Assembly (NCBI RefSeq): GCF_002927275.1
Contig: NZ_PRKW01000001.1
Coordinates: forward strand, 372,001-436,000
Reading direction: 5' to 3'
Length of the DNA: 64,000 bases
Source: Arthrobacter pityocampae
GTDB taxonomy: Bacteria; Actinomycetota; Actinomycetes; Actinomycetales; Micrococcaceae
This document shows, in pieces, positions 54,690-63,061 of the stretch. Both the position numbers and the translations under genes were made by a program. The notes beneath the pieces are model-generated. The model saw nothing but the letters and a program-made list of their open reading frames with translations, did not search any database and was not told the origin of the DNA. Positions within the stretch are counted from its first letter, which is position 1. Each line of letters begins with the position of its first letter.

Positions 54690-55664
54690 TTGCACGTCCC
54701 CTCCGCCGGCTCGCCCCGCGTCTTCCTCGTGATCACGACGTTCAACCGGGCGGCCCTCCTGCGGGACCTCCTCGACTCGATCGCCGCCCTCGATCCGGCC
54801 CCGGCCGCCGTCGTCGTGGTGGACAACGCCAGCACCGACGCCACCGGGGACGTCCTCGCCGACGCCCGCCTCCCGATGGACCTCATCGTGGAGCGCCTGC
54901 CGGTGAACGTGGGTGGATCGGGCGGCTTCGCGGCCGGCATGGCGCGCGCCCTCGGGGAAGGGGCCGACTGGCTCTGGCTGATGGACGACGACGTCGTCGT
55001 CCTCCCCGACGCCCTGGCCTCCTTCGCCCCCTGGATGAGCCGGTACTCCTGCCTCCACGGACGCCGCTACGACGCCGAGGGCCGGCCGTTCTTCTGGCAG
55101 CACGTGCTCGACGAGTTCACGGGCGTGCACCTGCCGGTCCGGGGCGACGTCTTCGCGACGTCGTCCGTCTTCCACACCAACGTCGCCTGCTTCGAGGGCA
55201 TGCTCGTCTCCGCCGGCGTCGTCCGCGAGATCGGGCTGCCCGACGCCCGGTTCTTCCTCAACGGCGACGACCTCACGTACGGCTGGCTCGTCTCCCAGCG
55301 GTTCCCCGTGGCGTACATCGACGCCTTCGTCCTGCGGAAGACGCGCGCGCAGCGGCAGGTGGACCTCGGCGTCCGGCACCTGAACGAGTCGAGCGACCTG
55401 TCGCGGTTCTGCGGTATGCGCAACCGCGGGCATCTGGCGCGCTACCTGCAGCTGCACGGCCGCTACCACCGGGTGGGGTTCGGCCTCGGCACCTTCCTGT
55501 CCGCCGGCAAGGAGCTCCTCCGCCTGGTCGCCGTCGAGCGGTCGGTCTCCGGCGCCGCCCAGGTGTGGCGCGGGTGGAGGGCCGCCCGGGTGATCCTCCA
55601 CGACCCCGCCTGGCGGCCCGAGCCGGCGCTGCCGGAGCCCGCCGGACGGACGGGCGGATCCTGA
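54690..55664 (+). CDS. Family 2 glycosyltransferase
   Basis: The 324-residue GT-A enzyme has VFLVITTFNRAALLRDLLDS near the N-terminus, VVVDNASTDATGD, NVGGSGGFAAGMARAL and the metal-binding DDD in WLWLMDDDVVVLPDA near 93-107. The NVGGAGGF and LMDDD pattern resembles galactofuranosyl- and rhamnosyltransferases of actinobacterial cell walls; the sugar is not certain. The start is taken as TTG at 54690 because GGAAGGA lies five bases upstream; ATG 54666 is the alternative. Its stop shares one base with the next ATG. Confidence 0.88.
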   Translation: MHVPSAGSPRVFLVITTFNRAALLRDLLDSIAALDPAPAAVVVVDNASTDATGDVLADARLPMDLIVERLPVNVGGSGGFAAGMARALGEGADWLWLMDDDVVVLPDALASFAPWMSRYSCLHGRRYDAEGRPFFWQHVLDEFTGVHLPVRGDVFATSSVFHTNVACFEGMLVSAGVVREIGLPDARFFLNGDDLTYGWLVSQRFPVAYIDAFVLRKTRAQRQVDLGVRHLNESSDLSRFCGMRNRGHLARYLQLHGRYHRVGFGLGTFLSAGKELLRLVAVERSVSGAAQVWRGWRAARVILHDPAWRPEPALPEPAGRTGGS

Positions 55665-56608
55665 TGCGCTACCTGGTGCTCGGTGGCTCCGGCTTCGTCG
55701 GCTCGGCCGTGCTGCGGGCACTCGACGCGGCCGGTCTCGACGCGCACGCGCTGCCCGCGCCGCGCCTGGCGACGGCCGCCGCCACGCCGGCGGCACTCCT
55801 CGCCGCGGCGGACGCCACGGACACCGCGGGGCTGGCGACGGCGTTCGCGGGGTTCGACGTCGTCGTGAACGCGGCCGGCCTGGCCACACCCTCGGCGCCC
55901 GACGGAGCGGCGCTGCTCGGCGCGAATGCCCTGCTGCCCGCCGTCGTCGTCCGTGCCGCTTCCGCCGCCGGTGCCCGGCGCGTCATCCACCTGAGCAGTG
56001 CGGCCGTGCAGGGCCGGACCGGCCTGCTCGACGAGACCGGGACCGTGCGCCCCTTCTCGGCGTACTCGCGCAGCAAGGCCCTCGGCGAGCAGGCCCTGGC
56101 GCTCGCGGCGGCGCGGGAGCCGTCGCTGTCCGTCGTGACGGTGCGGGCCACCTCGGTGCAGGGCGAGGGGCGTCCGACGACGGCGGCACTGGCGCGCCTG
56201 GCCCGCTCGCCGCTCGCGTCCGTGGCGTCGCCGGGGACCGCGCGGTCCCCGATCACGTCGGTGGACTCCCTCGCGGACCTCGTCCTGGCCCTCGGCCGCT
56301 ATGACGGGGCCCTTCCGCCGCGCGTGCTGCAGCCGTGGGAGGGGCTCACGGTGCGCACGGTACTCGAGGCCGCGGGCGGCCACCCCCGCACGCTGCCGGC
56401 GGCGCTGTGCCGCGCTGCCGTCCGCGGCGGCTACGCGCTCTCGTCCCTGGTGCGCGGCCGCCTCGACGGGCACGTGCGCCGGGTCGAGCTCATGTGGTTC
56501 GGTCAGGACCAGGTGACCGGGTGGGTCACCGACCAGGGCCTGGTCCCGGCGGCGCGGGTCCGTGAGGTCCTCGCCGGTGCCGCGACACCCGGTGCCGGCG
56601 GGCACTGA
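55664..56608 (+). CDS. NAD-dependent epimerase/dehydratase family protein
   Basis: The 314-residue extended SDR starts MRYLVLGGSGFVGSAVLRAL (GxxGxxG cofactor motif), has VVNAAG near 64, IHLSSAAV near 108-115 and YSRSK (Tyr-x3-Lys) near 135-139, and the later RATSVQGEGR segment. It should modify or interconvert a nucleotide sugar, in line with the coupled glycosyltransferase gene. It is Ala-rich and lacks the C-terminal substrate motifs of GalE, so the substrate stays open. Confidence 0.85.
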   Translation: MRYLVLGGSGFVGSAVLRALDAAGLDAHALPAPRLATAAATPAALLAAADATDTAGLATAFAGFDVVVNAAGLATPSAPDGAALLGANALLPAVVVRAASAAGARRVIHLSSAAVQGRTGLLDETGTVRPFSAYSRSKALGEQALALAAAREPSLSVVTVRATSVQGEGRPTTAALARLARSPLASVASPGTARSPITSVDSLADLVLALGRYDGALPPRVLQPWEGLTVRTVLEAAGGHPRTLPAALCRAAVRGGYALSSLVRGRLDGHVRRVELMWFGQDQVTGWVTDQGLVPAARVREVLAGAATPGAGGH

Positions 56609-56631
56609 GCCGGATCCCCTAGGGCCGTGAG

Positions 56632-57405
56632 CTACGCCCCGACGGTCGGCTCGTCCGGTGTTCCGGCCGGCGGCCTTTCCGCCCCCGCGGCCGGCGCGCC
56701 CGATGCGGCCCCAGCCGCCGGAGCGTCCGGAGCGCCCGCGGCCGGCGCGCCGCCGTCGACCCCCACGACGCCCGGCACCACCTCCCGCAGCTGCTCGAGC
56801 GACACGGTGCCCTGCCGGACCACGCGCAGGGTCTCCCCCGTCGTGTCGACGATGGTGGATCCCGTGCCGCCGGCGTCGGTCCGCGGGCCGGCGTCGAGGT
56901 AGACGGCCACGGACTCGGCGAGCTGCTCGGCGGCCTCCGCCGCCGTCCTCGCGGCCGGGTGTCCCGTCCGGTTCGCGGAGGACACCGCGAGCGGTCCCGT
57001 GAGGGTCAGCAGTTCGAGGGCGAGGGCGTCGTCGGGCATGCGGAGCGCCACGGTGCCGAGGGTGTCGCCGAGGTCCCAGGTCAGGGACGGCTGGGCCAGG
57101 CAGATGAGGGTGAGGCCGCCGGGCCAGAACGCCTCGGCGAGACGGCGGGCGTCCGGGTGGACGTCGGTCGCCAGTCCGTCGAGGGTCTGGATCCGCGGGA
57201 TGAGGACCGGCGGCGGCATGTTCCGCCCGCGCCCCTTGGAGGCGAGCAGGGTGGCCACGGCCTGCGGCGAGAAGGCATCCGCGCCGATGCCGTAGACGGT
57301 GTCGGTGGGCAGGACGATGCACTGCTTGAGCGATACCGCGCGCTGGGCGGCGGCCAGCCCTTCGCTTCGCAGGGCGGGATCGGAACAGTCGTAGCTCGTT
57401 GTCAC
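56632..57405 (-). CDS. tsaC: L-threonylcarbamoyladenylate synthase (Sua5/YciO/YrdC) with Pro/Ala tail
   Basis: It makes threonylcarbamoyl-AMP for tRNA t6A37 modification. The 257-residue protein carries the YrdC fold (1-about 212): QCIVLPTDTVYGIGADAF near 28-45, SKGRGRNMPPPVLI near 56-69, FWPGGLTLI near 93 and SSANRTGHPA near 142. After it comes a low-complexity tail (about 215-257) with repeated GAPAAGAP-type units instead of the Sua5 domain. The start is GTG at 57405 with AAGGA upstream. It converges with the epimerase gene. Confidence 0.92.
   Translation of the reverse strand: MTTSYDCSDPALRSEGLAAAQRAVSLKQCIVLPTDTVYGIGADAFSPQAVATLLASKGRGRNMPPPVLIPRIQTLDGLATDVHPDARRLAEAFWPGGLTLICLAQPSLTWDLGDTLGTVALRMPDDALALELLTLTGPLAVSSANRTGHPAARTAAEAAEQLAESVAVYLDAGPRTDAGGTGSTIVDTTGETLRVVRQGTVSLEQLREVVPGVVGVDGGAPAAGAPDAPAAGAASGAPAAGAERPPAGTPDEPTVGA
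56684..56751. repeat. Repeated 17-bp unit encoding the tsaC tail
   Basis: CCCGCGGCCGGCGCGCC occurs at 56684-56700 and 56735-56751 with a degenerate copy between them. These encode the APAAGAP-like repeats at the C-terminus of TsaC. Confidence 0.75.
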
Positions 57406-57465
57406 CCGATCATCCTTCCACTGCTACCCGCGGCCGCGCACATCGGGCATGTTCCCCCGCCGGAC

Positions 57466-58422
57466 TCAGGACGACGGCGGTGGCCCGAAGCCCGTACCGC
57501 GGAACCCTGCCGAGTACGCGGCGAACCAGGCGCGCAGGCCCTTCAGGTCGCGCTGCGTGAGGAAGTAGTAGGGGAAGCCGATGACGTCCGCACTGAACCA
57601 GCGCAGGTTGCGGTACTTGCGGGCGAGGTAGGCGCGGTTCCGGAAGTAGGAGAACCGCTTGAAGTCGCCGTCGGGGATCACCGGGGTGATGAATCCGCCG
57701 AAGACGGGTTTCATCTCCGACCACGTGGCAGGATGCCGGACCGCGACGGTGGCGAGCGTCCCGTACTTCAGGCCGGCCTTCCGGACGCGCGCCAGGAAGT
57801 CCACCTCGTCCCCACGGATGAAGAACTTCATGTCGGGCAGGCCGATCCTCGAGAACACGTCCGCGCGGACCAGTGCCCCGTTGAAGAAGTGCACCATGCC
57901 GGGCAGGTACCCCATCGGCTCCAGGGTGGCGCGGTCGTTGGTCAGCAGCCCGTTGATCCTGAAGTTGAAGGACAGCCGTGAGGGGTCCGACGTCGCGGCG
58001 ACGAGCGGGCTCACGATGTCGAGCCCGTGCTCGTGCGCGGCCTTCAGCAGTTCGGCGAGGCAGTGCGCGTCCTCGGGGTGGCCGTCGTCGTCCATGAGCC
58101 AGATCCACTCGGCGCCGCTCGCGATCGCCGCGAGGATGGCGAAGGCGAAGCCTCCCGCGCCGCCCAGGTTGGCTTCCGAGCGCAGGTAGTGGATGGTGCC
58201 GCCGGCTGCCGTGGCGGCGTCGACGACGTCCGTGGCGGGCGTCGTCCCCGAGTCCACGAGGGCCACGGTGCGGATCGCTGCGGTCTGCGCCGCGAGGGAC
58301 CGCAGGAGCTGTGCAAGTTCCTCGTGCCGGTCGTAGGTGACGGCCGCGACGGCGACCGTGGCCTGCGGGCGGGTGGCGGCCAGATCGGGGACGGACCGGC
58401 CGGGTGGGGTGTGCTCCGTCAT
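57466..58422 (-). CDS. Family 2 glycosyltransferase (second copy)
   Basis: The 318-residue GT-A enzyme shows ATVAVAAVTYDRHEELAQLL near 21-40, LRSEANLGGAGGFAFAI near 80-96 and the metal site WIWLMDDDGHPEDAH near 106-120, then FFIRGDEVDFLARVRKAG near 195. It is similar in plan to the GT2 at 54690 and may add another sugar to the same glycan, possibly rhamnose or galactofuranose. The ATG overlaps the prmC TGA, so it is translated with prmC and prfA although the jobs differ. Confidence 0.87.
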   Translation of the reverse strand: MTEHTPPGRSVPDLAATRPQATVAVAAVTYDRHEELAQLLRSLAAQTAAIRTVALVDSGTTPATDVVDAATAAGGTIHYLRSEANLGGAGGFAFAILAAIASGAEWIWLMDDDGHPEDAHCLAELLKAAHEHGLDIVSPLVAATSDPSRLSFNFRINGLLTNDRATLEPMGYLPGMVHFFNGALVRADVFSRIGLPDMKFFIRGDEVDFLARVRKAGLKYGTLATVAVRHPATWSEMKPVFGGFITPVIPDGDFKRFSYFRNRAYLARKYRNLRWFSADVIGFPYYFLTQRDLKGLRAWFAAYSAGFRGTGFGPPPSS

Positions 58423-59291
58423 CGGGATGCCTCTCGGGGTGTGTCGGGGAGTACGGGTTCCGCGGTCAGCACGGCACTCGTGGCACGGTCGCGGCCGCCG
58501 AGGTCCTGGTGCGTGGTGACCTCGGTCCACACGCCCGCCCGCTCGAGCACGGCGGCGACCCACGGGGCCTGCACCTCCGCGTGCTCCATCACGAAGTAGC
58601 CGCCGGGCCGGAGCAGGCGTGCGGCCGACTCCGCGGCGGCGCGGGGCAGCTCCATGCCGTCCGCTCCCCCGCCGTACAGTGCCATCCGGGGGTCGTGCTC
58701 GGCGACCTCCGGCTCCTGGGGGACGGCCTCGGCGGGGATGTACGGCGGGTTGGAGACCACGACGTCGAAGGTCCCGTCGCACTCCGGGAGGGCCGTGGCG
58801 AGGTCGCCCTGCACCAGGTGGACCCCGAAACGCGCGAGGTTCGGTCCGGCCCAGGCGAGGGCGAGGTCGCTGAGCTCGACGGCGTACACCTCGGCCCCGG
58901 GCACCTCGTCCGCGACGGCGGCGGCGATGGCCCCGGAGCCCGTGCCGAGGTCGACGATCCTGGGCGCGGCACGACCCAGCGCGCGGTCGATCACGAGCTG
59001 CGCGACGGTCTCGGTCTCGGGGCGGGGCACGAAGACGCCGGGTCCCACGGAGAGTTCGATGCGGCGGAAGTACGCCACGCCCGTCAGATGCTGCAGGGGC
59101 ACGCGCCGGGCGCGCTCATCCACGAGGGCCTGGAAACCCTCAGGGACGGGCGCGCCGATCAGCGCCAGGGCGCGTAATCTTCCGCGCGAGACGCCCAGCA
59201 GGTGGGCGGCGAGCAGTTCGGCGTCGACCTGCGGGCTGGGGACGCCCGCCGCGCGGAGCTGCCGTTCGGCGGCCCGCAGGGCCTCCTCCAC
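58419..59291 (-). CDS. prmC: Peptide chain release factor N5-glutamine methyltransferase
   Basis: PrmC methylates the GGQ glutamine of release factors, including RF1 encoded directly upstream. The 290-residue protein has an N-terminal helical domain (VEEALRAAERQLRAAG), the SAM motif IVDLGTGSGAIAAAVA near 119-134 and the catalytic NPPY in FDVVVSNPPYIPAEAV near 187-202. The GTG start at 59291 lies 2 bp after the prfA stop. Its stop overlaps the GT2 start. Confidence 0.95.
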   Translation of the reverse strand: MEEALRAAERQLRAAGVPSPQVDAELLAAHLLGVSRGRLRALALIGAPVPEGFQALVDERARRVPLQHLTGVAYFRRIELSVGPGVFVPRPETETVAQLVIDRALGRAAPRIVDLGTGSGAIAAAVADEVPGAEVYAVELSDLALAWAGPNLARFGVHLVQGDLATALPECDGTFDVVVSNPPYIPAEAVPQEPEVAEHDPRMALYGGGADGMELPRAAAESAARLLRPGGYFVMEHAEVQAPWVAAVLERAGVWTEVTTHQDLGGRDRATSAVLTAEPVLPDTPREASR

Positions 59292-59293
59292 GG

Positions 59294-60373
<1,080 letters not shown>

Positions 60374-60402
60374 CGGATGTACCTCTTTCGGCGTGTGCAG
60401 CC

Positions 60403-60408
60403 AGTCTA
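60403..60408 (-). promoter_or_regulatory. -10 element (TAGACT) of the prfA-prmC-GT2 operon
   Basis: TAGACT on the minus strand lies 29 bp upstream of the prfA ATG, leaving room for the AAAGAGG ribosome site. It comes directly after the hairpin at 60415-60473. Confidence 0.5.
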
Positions 60409-60414
60409 CGAAGA

Positions 60415-60473
60415 TCGAGAAGGCAGAAGTGACCACGATGCAGGGCATCTCCCGGTCATATCTGCCTTCTCGA
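60415..60473. other. Large inverted repeat between rho and prfA
   Basis: A perfect 13-bp outer stem (TCGAGAAGGCAGA at 60415-60427 with its complement at 60461-60473) plus an inner 5-bp stem (TGACC/GGTCA) around a 19-base loop. It stands just upstream of the prfA promoter and could act as terminator for rho transcripts. Confidence 0.7.
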
Positions 60474-60487
60474 CGCAGGGTGCCGGT

Positions 60488-60556
60488 TAACGGACGAAGC
60501 CGTCCGGGACTCACCGGCCAGAAAATGGCCGGCACATCCCGGACGGCTGTCCGTTA
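60488..60556. other. Three-tier nested palindrome immediately after the rho stop codon
   Basis: Outer arms TAACGGAC / GTCCGTTA (60488-60495, 60549-60556), middle arms AGCCGTCCGGGA / TCCCGGACGGCT (60498-60509, 60537-60548) and inner arms CCGGCCA / TGGCCGG (60514-60520, 60526-60532) all pair perfectly, with a 2-base bulge, a 4x4 internal loop and a 5-base loop. It ends at the base next to the rho TAG. It is probably the rho transcript end; no U-tract follows. Confidence 0.75.
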
Positions 60557-62731
60557 CTAGTCGGAGTCCTTGGAGCCCAGCGTGGTCTTCTGGACCTGCA
60601 TGAGGAACTCGACGTTGGACTGCGTCTCCCGGATCTTGTTGGTGAGCAGCTCCAGGGCCTGCTGGGTCTCGAGACCCGACAGCACGCGGCGCAGCTTCCA
60701 CATGATCTTGACCTCGTCGGGCGAGAGCAGGTTCTCCTCGCGACGCGTGCCGGAGGCGTTGACGTCGACGGCGGGGAAGATCCGCTTGTCGGCGAGGTTC
60801 CGCGAGAGGCGGAGTTCCATGTTGCCGGTTCCCTTGAACTCCTCGAAGATGACCTCGTCCATCTTGGACCCGGTCTCCACGAGGGCGGTCGCGAGGATGG
60901 TGAGCGAGCCACCGTTCTCGATGTTGCGGGCGGCACCGAAGAAACGCTTCGGCGGGTACAGCGCCGCGGAGTCGACGCCACCGGAGAGGATCCGGCCCGA
61001 CGCCGGAGCGGCCAGGTTGTAGGCGCGGCCGAGGCGGGTCATGGAATCCAGGAGCACGACGACGTCCATGCCCATCTCCACGAGGCGCTTGGCACGCTCG
61101 ATGGAGAGTTCGGCGACCGTGGTGTGGTCGTCGGCGGGGCGGTCGAACGTCGAGGCGATGACCTCGCCCTTGACCGTCCGCTGCATGTCCGTGACTTCCT
61201 CGGGACGCTCGTCGACCAGGACCATCATGAGGTGGACCTCAGGATTGTTGATCGTGATGGCGTTGGCGATCGCCTGGAGGATCAGGGTCTTGCCGGCCTT
61301 CGGAGGGGAGACGATCAGGCCACGCTGGCCCTTGCCGATCGGGGCCACGAGGTCGATCACGCGGGGACCGATCTTCTTCGGGTCCGTCTCGAGGCGCAGG
61401 CGGTCCGACGGGTAGAGCGGCACGAGCTTCGCGAACTCGACGCGGTCCTTCAGCTCCTCGGCAGGCTTGCCGTTGATGGAGGTGACGCGGACCAGGGCGT
61501 TGAACTTCTGCCGCGCGCTGGCCTGGGTCTCGCCCTCACGGGGGGCCCGGATCGCACCGACGACGGCGTCGCCCTTGCGCAGGTTGTGCTTCTTGACCTG
61601 GGCGAGCGAGACGTAGACGTCGTTCGGGCCCGGCAGGTAGCCGGAGGTCCGCACGAACGCGTAGTTCTCGAGGACGTCGAGGATGCCCGCGACGGGCAGC
61701 AGGACGTCGTCGTCGGTGACCTCGACGTCGTCGACCTCGGGGTTCTGGTTGCGTCCCCGACGGCGGTCGTTGCGCTCGTTGCGGTCGCGGAAGCGGCTGT
61801 TGCGGTCCTCGGGACCGTTGCCCCCGTTGCGGTTCGCACGGTTGCGGCGGTTGCGCCCGCGGCCCTCGTCCTCGGAGGAGTTGTTGCCGCGGTTGTCGCT
61901 GCGCTCGTTGCCGCTGCGGCCGCCGTCGTTCTGGCCGTCGTTGGTCGACTGGCCGTTCGAGGGGCTGTTGAACTGGTTGCCCGACTGGCCGTTCGACTGG
62001 TTGTTCGAGCCGTTGCCCGAGCGGTCGTCGTCGCGACCGTTGCGGGAGCGGCTGCGTCGCTCGCCGCGATCGCTGCGGGCGTCGCCCTGCCCGGACGGGG
62101 ATTCGGCCTGCCCCTCGCCCTGCCCGGCGTTGGCGGACTCGCCCTGCGCGCCGTTGGACTCGGTGGAGCCCGACTGAGCGTCCGAGCGGTCCTCGCCGCG
62201 ACGGTTGCGGCGGTTGCGCTGGTTGCGGCCGCCGTTCTCGCGGTCGCCGCGGTCCTGCTGCTCGGAACCCGCGGTGTCCTCGGCGCCGTCACGGGAGGGC
62301 GCCTCGGCCCGGTCGGTGGCGACGTTCTCGGCCGCCGGCACGGAGACCACGCCGTCGCTGCCTGCGCGGCGGTTGCGGTTGCGCGTGCGGGGCTGGCGCT
62401 CGGCCGGGGCGGCCTGCGCGTCCTGCTGGTCCTCTGCCCCGGCCGGGGCGCCCTCGGCAGCCGGACGCTCGGCGTCGGCGCTGCGGTCGGTGCGCACAGC
62501 GGGTGCCTTCTGGCGGTCGGCGACCGCGCCGCCGCGCTGGTGGTCGGAGATCGCGGAGACGAGGTCGCTCTTGCGCATCCTCGATCCCCCGGTGATGCCG
62601 AGCTGGCCGGCAAGCGCCTGCAGCTGCGCGAGCTTCAGGCCTGCGAGGCCGCTGCTCTTGGAAGTCGTTGCGCCGGTTGCTTCAGCGTCTTGGGTGGCCA
62701 CACCTGGTAACAGGTCAGTGGTTTCAGTCAC
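60557..62731 (-). CDS. rho: Transcription termination factor Rho with long disordered insertion
   Basis: Rho is the RNA-dependent ATPase helicase that ends transcription. The 724-residue protein has a Rho_N domain (LAGLKLAQLQALAGQLGI near 30-47), then about 270 residues rich in Arg, Asn, Gly, Asp and Gln, then the RNA-binding domain (GILDVLENYAFVRTSGYLPG) and the ATPase domain with Walker A SPPKAGKT near 490, VDERPEEVTDM and the Q-loop SGGVDSAALYPPKRFFGAARN. E. coli Rho has 419 residues; the insertion is typical of actinobacteria such as Micrococcus. The GTG start at 62731 follows GGAAGGA. Confidence 0.96.
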   Translation of the reverse strand: MTETTDLLPGVATQDAEATGATTSKSSGLAGLKLAQLQALAGQLGITGGSRMRKSDLVSAISDHQRGGAVADRQKAPAVRTDRSADAERPAAEGAPAGAEDQQDAQAAPAERQPRTRNRNRRAGSDGVVSVPAAENVATDRAEAPSRDGAEDTAGSEQQDRGDRENGGRNQRNRRNRRGEDRSDAQSGSTESNGAQGESANAGQGEGQAESPSGQGDARSDRGERRSRSRNGRDDDRSGNGSNNQSNGQSGNQFNSPSNGQSTNDGQNDGGRSGNERSDNRGNNSSEDEGRGRNRRNRANRNGGNGPEDRNSRFRDRNERNDRRRGRNQNPEVDDVEVTDDDVLLPVAGILDVLENYAFVRTSGYLPGPNDVYVSLAQVKKHNLRKGDAVVGAIRAPREGETQASARQKFNALVRVTSINGKPAEELKDRVEFAKLVPLYPSDRLRLETDPKKIGPRVIDLVAPIGKGQRGLIVSPPKAGKTLILQAIANAITINNPEVHLMMVLVDERPEEVTDMQRTVKGEVIASTFDRPADDHTTVAELSIERAKRLVEMGMDVVVLLDSMTRLGRAYNLAAPASGRILSGGVDSAALYPPKRFFGAARNIENGGSLTILATALVETGSKMDEVIFEEFKGTGNMELRLSRNLADKRIFPAVDVNASGTRREENLLSPDEVKIMWKLRRVLSGLETQQALELLTNKIRETQSNVEFLMQVQKTTLGSKDSD

Positions 62732-62816
62732 GAAGGATCCTTCCCCCTCGTCGGGCGGCCACATGATCAGTGGTCCGCGGTGGTTTGCCCCGTGCCGCAT
62801 TCGAAGCGGGCGGGGA

Positions 62817-62897
62817 TCAGCCGAACCGGATGTGATCCGGCAGGCCTGGGTGGTGCTGGGAACCTGAGAGTGTCCCTGCGCAAGAAGGTGAGTCCAT
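62817..62897 (-). CDS. Possible 26-residue leader peptide ahead of rho
   Basis: The ORF MDSPSCAGTLSGSQHHPGLP (first 20 residues) starts at ATG 62897 with GGAG three bases upstream, and stops inside the stem-loop at 62826-62840. It resembles the position of the E. coli rhoL leader ORF, but there is no sequence evidence for homology and it may be chance. Confidence 0.2.
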   Translation of the reverse strand: MDSPSCAGTLSGSQHHPGLPDHIRFG

Positions 62898-62997
62898 ACG
62901 CTCCGGGATAGGGTCGGAGGCTACACCGTCAGGATGTGCTGCTGCTGATGGGACCTGCAGTGTTGCGGCGGTCCAGAGAGGACGGCCGACTCAACAG

Positions 62998-63013
62998 AAG
63001 CACACGATGCTTC
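62998..63013 (-). terminator. Weak hairpin after thrB
   Basis: GAAGCA and TGCTTC form a 6-bp stem with a short loop about 50 bp after the thrB stop on the minus strand, followed by TGTTG. It is a weak terminator candidate. Confidence 0.35.
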
Positions 63014-63061
63014 TCGAAACGAACTTTCCGGGAAACACAGCAGTTCGGCGTGAACGCCTCA

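Larger units (their letters stand above)
62732..63061 (-). promoter_or_regulatory. 330-bp thrB-rho intergenic region (rho leader)
   Basis: No protein gene is evident here. After the thrB stop the minus strand forms a small hairpin (GAAGCA/TGCTTC, 62998-63013). Further down it holds -10-like hexamers, a possible 26-codon leader ORF (62817-62897) and a short stem CCGGAT/ATCCGG (62826-62840) before the rho ribosome site. A long rho leader is expected if Rho regulates its own synthesis. Confidence 0.45.

Noticed and set aside
60374-60556. Possible rpmE (ribosomal protein L31) remnant between rho and prfA
   Set aside because: None of the frames shows the L31 start or its cysteine motif; only palindromes are present.
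61700-62200. Repetitive sequence that at first looks like an array of direct repeats
   Set aside because: The periodicity is codon-level (Arg, Asn, Gly, Asp codons of rho); there are no equal-length repeats and spacers, so it is not a CRISPR array.
61124-62710. A 528-codon plus-strand frame opposite rho rich in Ala and Val
   Set aside because: It mirrors the repetitive Rho insertion; hydrophobic composition is a by-product of the antisense reading of Arg/Asn/Gly codons.
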